A stretch of 5,917 nt of DNA from Holophaga sp. (lineage in GTDB: Bacteria > Acidobacteriota > Holophagae > Holophagales > Holophagaceae). The notes under the pieces are model-generated. The model made no database searches. It was given only the letters and a program-made list of their open reading frames with translations, and had not been told where the DNA came from. Where the stretch lies: positions 1-5,917 of the forward strand of contig JARLGP010000220.1 of assembly GCA_031292735.1 (NCBI GenBank). The letters are read 5' to 3'. Shown in pieces: positions 1 through 4,191 of the stretch; the first letter of the stretch is position 1; the number at the start of each line of letters is the position of its first letter. The position numbers and the translations under genes were made by a program.

Positions 1-81
1 GTAGCAACATCTCTGAGTCGTAGTTCCATGGACGAAATTTGCTCATAATCCATATTACACGATGCGAAAATATTGTGCCTC

Positions 82-297
82 ATGATAATTGCCAATTCCG
101 GGCGCGACACTGGACGGCGAATTTGGCCGCGCAGGGGATTTTGGGACACCCTCGTGCGCCGACCCACGTCCATGTCCCAAGCCGGTGGCTTGCGGGCCAA
201 GGTGTCGCTTCATGACTTCACCGTGGCCCAGAACCAGGGATTTGCCGACCATGAGCTTCACCAAATTACCCATAACGGTTCAGGCAAGGGCTGTAGT
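82..297 (+). pseudogene. Degenerate DUF4160 gene (relic of the partner of DUF2442)
   Basis: No intact ORF, but two pieces of a DUF4160-type protein can be read in different frames. Bases 159-176 give PTHVHV, close to the family's PPHVHV/PPHIHV motif. From base 184, one frame over, the reading is GGLRAKVSLHDFTV then AQNQGFADHELHQI, matching the family's (K/F)WL...A.N.GF...EL..I core. The switch lies between 176 and 184 and needs a 1-nt indel. After HELHQI the expected C-terminal helix (roughly 20 residues, usually ending near a Trp) is replaced by unrelated sequence that runs without a stop into the next gene's frame. The N-terminal strands are not recognisable, so the left limit is approximate. 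DUF4160 genes typically lie directly upstream of DUF2442 genes, which is the arrangement here. The family match is from memory of the motifs; inactivation by frameshift is seen directly. Confidence 0.6.
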
Positions 298-312
298 TCA
301 GGGAGGCATGGG

Positions 313-780
313 ATGACTTCTTCACGGGCGGTTGAACAGGTCCGGGCGATCACCATCTGGTTTGATCGGGGCAAGATCTTCCTTGAACTCCAGGATGGCC
401 GGGAGGTGGGGGTTCCGCTTTCGCATTACCCGCGTCTGGCTCATGCCACGCCTGAGGATCTTGCGGATTGGGAAATGGATGACCTGGGCACGTCCATCCA
501 TTGGCCCCGCCTGGATGAGGACCTCACCGTGGCGGGGCTTCTGGCCGGACGGCCAGCCATGCTGCCGAGCAAGAAGGTTATTGAGGAATTCGCCCCCAGA
601 GTTCTCGCTGCCCGGCTGGCAGCCGGCCTCACCCAGAAGGCTTTGGCCGAGCAGATGGGCTACAGCCAGGCCTACGTGAGCCTCGCGGAGCGCGGCCAGA
701 CGCCCTTCGGGACCTTCTATCTGAAGCAGGTCCTCAAGGCCTGCGGGGCGTCCCAGGAGCCTCCGGCCGGACCCAGCTGA
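313..780 (+). CDS. DUF2442 domain protein with C-terminal HTH (antitoxin-like)
   Basis: A 155-residue protein with two parts. Residues 10-80 are DUF2442-like: a strand-rich segment with DGREVGVPLSHYPRL, then W53 and SIHWPRLDEDLTVAGLLAG, the family's closing motif. Residues about 94-135 form a Cro/Xre-type helix-turn-helix (LTQKALAEQMGYSQAYVSLAERG), which implies DNA binding. DUF2442 proteins are commonly paired with DUF4160 proteins in putative TA or regulatory pairs; here the DUF4160 partner just upstream is broken, so this looks like an orphan antitoxin or regulator. The start at 313 is chosen because AGGGAGG at 300-306 sits 6 nt ahead of it; the frame stays open further upstream only because it merges with the relic. 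Its last 92 bases lie in a 148-bp direct repeat, and its 3' end overlaps an antisense fossil of the cyclo-ligase gene. The exact target is unknown. Confidence 0.85.
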   Translation: MTSSRAVEQVRAITIWFDRGKIFLELQDGREVGVPLSHYPRLAHATPEDLADWEMDDLGTSIHWPRLDEDLTVAGLLAGRPAMLPSKKVIEEFAPRVLAARLAAGLTQKALAEQMGYSQAYVSLAERGQTPFGTFYLKQVLKACGASQEPPAGPS

Positions 781-836
781 TCCCCGCCTCGCTGGCCAGC
801 CCCTGCATCGGAAGGTCCAGGGGGATCACCGGCAGC
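689..836. repeat. 148-bp direct repeat, left copy
   Basis: Bases 689-836 match 1626-1773 over 148 positions without gaps, with 8 mismatches (about 95% identity, counted by eye). The left copy contains the last 30 codons and stop of the intact DUF2442-HTH gene and, antisense, a fragment of the cyclo-ligase gene. Matching stops abruptly at both edges. It brackets the HigBA cassette together with the right copy. Confidence 0.95.
734..836 (-). pseudogene. Fossil 3' end of the 5-FTHF cyclo-ligase gene
   Basis: Read on the minus strand, this stretch encodes LPVIPLDLPMQGLASEAGIS and then WVRPEAPGTPRRP with a TGA at 736-734. That is the last 33 residues of the intact cyclo-ligase (1671-2249) with only two substitutions (Ser163 to Ile, Val169 to Met) and one silent change. 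There is no start codon, no ribosome binding site and no upstream part of the gene, so it is a detached fragment. It lies inside the left repeat copy and overlaps the end of the HTH gene on the other strand. Confidence 0.85.
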
Positions 837-977
837 CTTACTGACCCCGGCCGAGAGGACCTTACCGTCCGACTGGTTGCGTAATTGATTGTCGGGGTGG
901 ATCCGGAACCCACCGCGGAGGAGCTGCTGTTGGAGACGGAGGACGAGGATGGAATGTGAAGGCCAGCAAATCGGATC

Positions 978-1005
978 TGGACAAATGTTAACTATGGTTT
1001 ACACT
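978..1005 (+). promoter_or_regulatory. Candidate sigma70 promoter of the HigBA operon
   Basis: A TGGACA -35 box (978-983) is followed after 16 nt by a TACACT -10 box (1000-1005), each 4 of 6 or better against consensus. Transcription would begin near 1011-1013, at the toxin ATG itself. No Shine-Dalgarno sequence is visible ahead of that ATG, which fits a leaderless message. The spacer and -10 box are covered by a palindrome that could serve as operator. Predicted by eye only. Confidence 0.45.
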
Positions 1006-1007
1006 TG
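982..1007. promoter_or_regulatory. Imperfect 26-bp palindrome, probable HigBA operator
   Basis: The 26 bases are an inverted repeat with 10 of 13 pairs matching, centred between 994 and 995. The core half-sites are TGTTAAC (986-992) and GTTTACA (997-1003). It lies directly ahead of the toxin start and covers the predicted -10 box, the usual position for an autoregulatory operator bound by the HTH antitoxin or toxin-antitoxin complex. Binding by HigA is inferred from position and from how this family behaves. Confidence 0.55.
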
Positions 1008-1011
1008 AACC

Positions 1012-1302
1012 ATGAGGACCGTTCTCACCACAGAGGTCTTTGATGCTTGGTTTTCCGGACTTGACGATGCCAAGGCCAGGGCCAGGATTGGCGCCAGGAT
1101 CCGCCGGGCCGAGGAAGGCAACCTGGGCGATTGTGCTCCGGTGGGGGAAGGGGTTTCCGAGATGCGGATCCACTGCGGGCCAGGCTATCAGGTCTACTTT
1201 GTTCAGCGCGGATTCGAGATCGTCATTCTTCTGGCTGGTGGGGACAAGTCAACGCAATCCAAGGACATCAAGGCCGCGCTGAATCTGGCGCAACAGCTCT
1301 AG
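1012..1302 (+). CDS. RelE/ParE-family toxin (HigB-type addiction module killer protein)
   Basis: A 96-residue protein matching the short RelE/ParE-fold 'addiction module killer' family. Visible features are FDAWFSGLDD (10-19), the basic helix ARIGARIRRAEEGNLGD (24-40), then VGEGVSEMRIHCGPGYQVYF (44-63) and LLAGGDKSTQSKDI (73-86), all hallmarks of the group. Related toxins inhibit translation by ribosome-dependent mRNA cleavage; that activity is inferred from the family. Length is typical. The toxin comes first and the antitoxin second, the order usual for HigBA-type pairs, and the next start is 9 nt after this stop, so the two are surely co-transcribed. The ATG at 1012 has no Shine-Dalgarno sequence and lies where transcription is predicted to begin, suggesting leaderless translation. 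The cassette is bracketed by the 148-bp repeat, a sign of recent acquisition or rearrangement. Confidence 0.9.
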   Translation: MRTVLTTEVFDAWFSGLDDAKARARIGARIRRAEEGNLGDCAPVGEGVSEMRIHCGPGYQVYFVQRGFEIVILLAGGDKSTQSKDIKAALNLAQQL

Positions 1303-1311
1303 GGGGACCTC

Positions 1312-1602
1312 ATGGGCATCAAGTTGAAGAAGTGGGACGTGGTGGAACACCTCCAGAACGAGGAAGACATGGGACTCTACCTTGAGGCCTGCTTTGACGA
1401 GGATCCTGGAGATGGGAGCCTGATTCGTGCGGCCCTGGGCGACATCGCTCGGGCGCGTGGGATGGCGCAGCTTGCAAGGGATACGGGGCTCACCCGGGAG
1501 GGACTGTACAAGGCGCTTTCGCCTGATGGCAATCCTGAGTTCTCGACCGTGGTCAAGGTTATCAACGCGCTGGGGCTGAGGCTGCACGCGGTTCAAGCCT
1601 GA
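1312..1602 (+). CDS. HTH antitoxin of the HigBA-type module (addiction module antidote protein)
   Basis: A 96-residue protein of the 'putative addiction module antidote' family. The N-terminal part (KLKKWDVVEHLQNEEDMGLYLEA, residues 4-26) is the typical KxWDxxEhLkxxedmxxYLeA opening. A helix-turn-helix follows at about residues 51-73 (AQLARDTGLTREGLYKALS), with the family's GNPEFSTVVKVINALGLRL close at 73-91. It should neutralise the toxin encoded immediately upstream and repress the operon through the palindrome ahead of it. AGGGGG at 1301-1306, overlapping the toxin stop, sits 5 nt before this ATG and couples the two genes. The stop is only 23 nt from the right copy of the 148-bp repeat. 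No terminator is visible between this gene and the convergent cyclo-ligase gene. Confidence 0.9.
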   Translation: MGIKLKKWDVVEHLQNEEDMGLYLEACFDEDPGDGSLIRAALGDIARARGMAQLARDTGLTREGLYKALSPDGNPEFSTVVKVINALGLRLHAVQA

Positions 1603-1625
1603 GAACAGACTGCCGACCACCCTGT

Positions 1626-1773
1626 AGCGCGGCCAGACGCCCTTCGGGACCTTCTACCTGAAGCAAGTAATCAAGGCCTGCGGGGCGTTCCAGGAGCCTC
1701 CGGCCGGACCCAGCTGATCCCCGCCTCGCTGGCCAGCCCCTGCACCGGAAGGTCCAGGGGACTCACCGGCAGC
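1626..1773. repeat. 148-bp direct repeat, right copy
   Basis: Partner of 689-836 at a constant offset of 937 bases. This copy includes the intact 3' end of the cyclo-ligase gene (minus strand) and a 30-codon fossil of the DUF2442-HTH gene (plus strand). Of the five mismatches within the HTH frame, three are silent, one is Leu to Ile and one Ser to Phe, so much of the divergence is silent or conservative. Confidence 0.95.
1628..1717 (+). pseudogene. Fossil C-terminus of a DUF2442-HTH gene
   Basis: In the plus strand these bases read RGQTPFGTFYLKQVIKACGA then FQEPPAGPS and a TGA stop. This equals the last 29 residues of the intact DUF2442-HTH protein except for Leu to Ile and Ser to Phe. A TAG sits directly before it (1625-1627) where the intact gene has a Glu codon, and nothing upstream resembles the rest of that gene. 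It is therefore a tail fragment inside the right repeat copy, mostly antisense to the 3' end of the cyclo-ligase gene. Confidence 0.85.
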
Positions 1774-2249
1774 TGATCGCAGCGCTGCAGCTCGAACCCC
1801 ACGCCCAGCACGGCGACCTCCCCGGGCAGCGCGGCCAGCACTGCGTCGTAGAAGCCCTTGCCGTAGCCCAGCCGGTGGCCGTCGGCGGCGAAGGCCAGGC
1901 CGGGCACCAGCAGGAGCTGCACCGGGGGCAGGGCATGGGGGGCGGTGGCGGGTTCCTGCAGGCCCCAGGTGCCGGGCTCCAGGGGGCCGGGGCCCCAGGT
2001 CAGCCGCGGCGGGTCCAGCCCCGCCACCCGCGGGAAGAACAGGATTAACCCGGGATTGGCCTGGGCCAGGGGCCGCAGGTCCACTTCCGATCCGAACGGG
2101 CCGAAGCTGGCCGCCCGCTGGATGCCGCGTTCCGCGCAAAAGGCCCCCAGATGGTCGCAGATGCGCTGGGACCAGGCCGAGCGGAACGGCGCCGGGCAGC
2201 CGTCGCGCAGGGCCTTGAAACGCTTGCGCAGTTCCGCCTTGCTGGTCAT
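1671..2249 (-). CDS. 5-formyltetrahydrofolate cyclo-ligase
   Basis: A 192-residue cytosolic enzyme that converts 5-formyl-THF to 5,10-methenyl-THF using ATP, recycling the inhibitory folate. The diagnostic block is LLVPGLAFAADGHRLGYGKG plus FYD (residues 113-135), the glycine-rich phosphate/folate site. The N-terminal basic helix KAELRKRFKALR (4-15) carries the ATP-contacting Lys/Arg, and FGPFGSEVDLRPL (49-61) holds the conserved Glu55. The usual family end is near SEAGI (175-179); the following WVRPEAPGTPRRP tail is encoded antisense to the fossil HTH gene and is probably a read-on extension. The ATG overlaps the stop of mqnE (ATGA), so translation is coupled. Residues 159-192 lie in the 148-bp repeat. 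The family is also known as ygfA or fau/mthfs. Confidence 0.93.
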   Translation of the reverse strand: MTSKAELRKRFKALRDGCPAPFRSAWSQRICDHLGAFCAERGIQRAASFGPFGSEVDLRPLAQANPGLILFFPRVAGLDPPRLTWGPGPLEPGTWGLQEPATAPHALPPVQLLLVPGLAFAADGHRLGYGKGFYDAVLAALPGEVAVLGVGFELQRCDQLPVSPLDLPVQGLASEAGISWVRPEAPGTPRRP

Positions 2250-3364
2250 GCGTAGATCTTGTAGAGGTTGTCCCGTTCCAGGGGCTCGAATCCGGCTTCG
2301 GTGATGAGGCGCTGGAGGTCGCCCTTGGAGATGGCCTGGGGGGTGGTGGCGCCGGCGTCGTGGGCGATGCTCTCCTCGATGATGGTGCCGTCCAGGTCGT
2401 CGGCGCCATAGCTGAGGCCGATCTGGGCCAGCCCTTCGGTGATCATCACCCAGTAGGCCTTGATGTGCTCCACGTTGTCCAGGAGCAGGCGGGCCACGGC
2501 CACCTCCCGCAGGTCCTGGTGGCCGGTGGTCTCATGGATGGGATACTGCCGGCCCAGTTCGTTGTCCTCGATCTGGTAGGCCAGGGGGATGTAGGCCAGG
2601 AACCCGTGGGTGCGGTCCTGCAGGGCCCGCAGCCGCAGCAGGTGGTCCACCCGGTGGCGGGGCTGCTCGATGTGGCCGTAGAGCATGGTGCAGTTGGTGG
2701 GGATCCCCTTGCGGTGGCAAAGCTCGGCCACCTCCAGCCAGACGTTGGCGTCCTTCTTGCCGATGCAGATCTTGGCGCGCAGCTCCTCGTCGAAGATCTC
2801 GGCGCCGCCGCCGGGGCAGCTCTCCAGTCCGGCGGCCACGCAGCGGTCCAGGAACTCCTCCACGGAGATCCCCGAAGCCCGGGCGTAGTAGTCCATCTCC
2901 ACCATGGTGAACACCTTGAGGTGCAGGTCCGGGAACCGGCGCTTGAGCGAACGGAACAGGTCCTCGAAGTATTCGATCTTCAGCTTGGGGTAGTGCCCGG
3001 CCACCATGTGCAGTTCGCGCACGCCCAGGTTTTCCGGCTTCTCCATCTCCTTGACGATGGCCTCGGCGGTGAGCACGTAGGCCTTGGGATCCCCGGGCCT
3101 GGCCTGGAAGGCACAGAACTGGCAGTGGGTGTAGCAGATGTTGGTGTAGGACATGCGCCGGCTGACCACGTAGTAGGTCTTCAGTCCGTGCCGGCGCAGC
3201 CGCACCCAGTGGGCCATGGCGCCGATGCCGGTGAGGTCCGGGCTTTCGTAGAGCAGCAGGCCGTCCTCGAAGCTGAGCCGTTCCTGGCGCGTCACCTTGT
3301 CCGCCAGGGGCAGCAGGCGGGGATCGGTGATGTAGCGGTGCAGGGGCAGGCTCAAAGCGGGCAT
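2246..3364 (-). CDS. mqnE: Aminofutalosine synthase MqnE (radical SAM)
   Basis: A 372-residue radical SAM enzyme that joins the radical from S-adenosylmethionine to 3-[(1-carboxyvinyl)oxy]benzoate to give aminofutalosine, an early step of the futalosine route to menaquinone. The [4Fe-4S] motif CYTHCQFC lies at residues 77-84 (Cys77, Cys81, Cys84). Other blocks are SCPGGGAEIF (182-191), TMLYGHIEQPRHRVDH (226-241) and DGTIIEESIAHDAGA (325-339), which favour MqnE over the related cyclase MqnC. The start at 3364 is chosen because AGGAG lies 6 nt ahead; an upstream in-frame start at 3403 would add 13 residues with no clear binding site. The stop overlaps the cyclo-ligase start by ATGA. The neighbouring enzymes are not menaquinone genes, so the rest of the pathway must be elsewhere. 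A 95-nt gap separates it from the upstream vapC on the same strand. Confidence 0.92.
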   Translation of the reverse strand: MPALSLPLHRYITDPRLLPLADKVTRQERLSFEDGLLLYESPDLTGIGAMAHWVRLRRHGLKTYYVVSRRMSYTNICYTHCQFCAFQARPGDPKAYVLTAEAIVKEMEKPENLGVRELHMVAGHYPKLKIEYFEDLFRSLKRRFPDLHLKVFTMVEMDYYARASGISVEEFLDRCVAAGLESCPGGGAEIFDEELRAKICIGKKDANVWLEVAELCHRKGIPTNCTMLYGHIEQPRHRVDHLLRLRALQDRTHGFLAYIPLAYQIEDNELGRQYPIHETTGHQDLREVAVARLLLDNVEHIKAYWVMITEGLAQIGLSYGADDLDGTIIEESIAHDAGATTPQAISKGDLQRLITEAGFEPLERDNLYKIYA

Positions 3365-3459
3365 GGCGACTCCTGGTCCCAGTATATCGAGTCCCGTTCC
3401 CAACCTTCGCCTTCCTTCAGGCAGGCGACCGCGAGAGAACGGACATTTGTTGATGATTC

Positions 3460-3837
3460 CTACACTCGGATAATGAGGTCGGAATAGGGCTCCAGCTGAT
3501 GATCGGCGGTCATCAGCCGCAGGGGTTCGGTGATGGCCTGTGCCACCATCATCCGATCGAAAGGATCCTTGTGGTGCCAGGGCAGCGTGGCGGCGGCACA
3601 GGCATGTTCGACGGTGATGGGCAGGATGGTGAAGGCATTGCTGTACAGGGCTGACCTCAACTCCTCCAGGTCTGCTGTCAGGTCACCGCGACGGATCTTG
3701 ATGGCCAGTTCCCAGAACACGACGGATGAAACAAAGACCTCCTGGGCCTCATCGATCCGTTTCCTCGCCTTCTTCGTGAGCCTGGGGTCGTCGGCGTTCA
3801 ACCAGAGAAAGATGTGGGTATCCAGCAGCAGCTTCAC
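3460..3837 (-). CDS. VapC-type toxin, PIN-domain ribonuclease
   Basis: A 125-residue single-domain PIN protein. The metal-binding acidic residues expected of the fold are visible: Asp6 in MKLLLDTH, Glu43 in FWELAIK, Asp91/Asp94 in HHKDPFDRMMVAQA, and Asp112 in LMTADHQL. The DTHIFLWL opening and the HHKDPFDRM block place it in the Sll0205-like branch of PIN toxins. Members are Mg-dependent endoribonucleases, often acting on tRNA or rRNA; the target here is unknown. The start is a GTG (3837-3835) whose bases overlap the antitoxin stop as GTGA, so toxin translation is coupled to antitoxin translation. The protein ends in a short strand (LIIRV). All catalytic acids are present, so it is probably active. 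Confidence 0.92.
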   Translation of the reverse strand: MKLLLDTHIFLWLNADDPRLTKKARKRIDEAQEVFVSSVVFWELAIKIRRGDLTADLEELRSALYSNAFTILPITVEHACAAATLPWHHKDPFDRMMVAQAITEPLRLMTADHQLEPYSDLIIRV

Positions 3838-4076
3838 TTTGGACCGCCGTAGAACAGGGCCTCGATATCCGGGTTTGGGGCGTCGAAGGTGTCGGGGACC
3901 GTGAGCTTGCCCTTGAGGAGGCCATATTTGATCTTGCCCTTGGCTGGCACCAGGGAGGTGATCCGCGCCTGGGGCTTGCCATTGCGAGCGATGATCACGT
4001 CATTTCCGCTGGCCGCTTGATCCACCAGTGCCGAAAGCTGAGTCTTGGCATCGTACATGTTGACAACTTTAGGCAT
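3834..4076 (-). CDS. Phd/YefM-type antitoxin (VapB partner)
   Basis: An 80-residue antitoxin of the Phd/YefM fold. The N-terminal DNA-binding half reads VNMYDAKTQLSALVDQAASG (5-24), then NDVIIARNGKPQARI (25-39), both typical. The C-terminal part (LKGKLTVPDTFDAPNPDIEA, 54-73) is the toxin-binding tail commonly found with Sll0205-like PIN toxins. Two adjacent ATGs exist, at 4079 and 4076. GGAGG (4087-4083) is 3 nt from the first and 6 nt from the second, so the second is preferred; the difference is one Met. It should bind the PIN toxin and repress its own promoter. Confidence 0.92.
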   Translation of the reverse strand: MPKVVNMYDAKTQLSALVDQAASGNDVIIARNGKPQARITSLVPAKGKIKYGLLKGKLTVPDTFDAPNPDIEALFYGGPK

Positions 4077-4087
4077 CATGGACCTCC

Positions 4088-4115
4088 ATTACCAAGTCTG
4101 GTCTGGTCTGGTCAA
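4088..4115 (-). promoter_or_regulatory. Weak candidate vapBC promoter with pentamer repeats
   Basis: On the minus strand TTGACC (4115-4110) is a good -35 box, followed after 16 nt by GGTAAT (4093-4088), a poor -10 match. The spacer consists largely of tandem CCAGA pentamers, seen on the plus strand as GTCTG repeated over 4096-4113. Such repeats between -35 and -10 could be antitoxin contact sites. The antitoxin start follows within about 12 nt. Confidence 0.3.
4096..4113. repeat. Tandem GTCTG pentamer repeat
   Basis: The plus strand shows three full GTCTG units plus GTC in direct tandem. It lies just upstream of the antitoxin gene, within the predicted promoter spacer. Short tandem units of this kind can change number by slippage, which here would alter promoter spacing in steps of 5 bp. 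Confidence 0.7.
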
Positions 4116-4146
4116 CTATCAAGCGGGTCCAGGACTCAGAAGCCCG

Positions 4147-4182
4147 TTGCCGTTTCGCGCGGCCCCTGATTGCGCGCGGCAA
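4147..4182 (-). terminator. GC-rich stem-loop after the hydrolase gene
   Basis: An inverted repeat pairs TTGCCG (4147-4152) with CGGCAA (4177-4182) and, inside it, CGCGC (4156-4160) with GCGCG (4172-4176), leaving an 11-nt loop and a 3-nt bulge. It begins 9 nt beyond the hydrolase stop, where a terminator would be expected before the vapBC promoter. There is no T run after it on the minus strand, so if it ends transcription it is not a canonical intrinsic terminator. Confidence 0.35.
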
Positions 4183-4191
4183 GGGCCCGGT

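Noticed and set aside
73..780. Single 235-residue plus-strand protein covering the whole open frame
   Set aside because: The first 80 residues are a merged DUF4160 relic. The strong AGGGAGG at 300-306 and the start of DUF2442 similarity place the real start at 313.
689..1773. Transposon or insertion sequence with target-site duplication
   Set aside because: The bracketed segment has no transposase and no terminal inverted repeats, and 148 bp with 8 mismatches is much too long and diverged for a target duplication.
1654..2409. 251-residue minus-strand ORF rich in Pro, Ala, Gly and Arg
   Set aside because: Low-complexity shadow of the cyclo-ligase and the 3' end of mqnE in another frame; no family motif.
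2246..3364. Assignment to MqnC (dehypoxanthine futalosine cyclase)
   Set aside because: Both are radical SAM enzymes with similar motifs, but the SCPGGGAEIF, TMLYGHIE and TIIEESIAHDAGA blocks fit MqnE better.
3381..3386. TATACT as -10 box of an mqnE promoter
   Set aside because: No acceptable -35 box at 15-19 nt, no extended -10, and initiation would fall on the ribosome binding site itself.
2360..3487. 375-residue plus-strand ORF
   Set aside because: It is the antisense of mqnE, rich in Val, Gly, His and Gln as expected from a GC-rich reverse frame, with no recognisable domain. The MqnE reading has a complete radical SAM motif.
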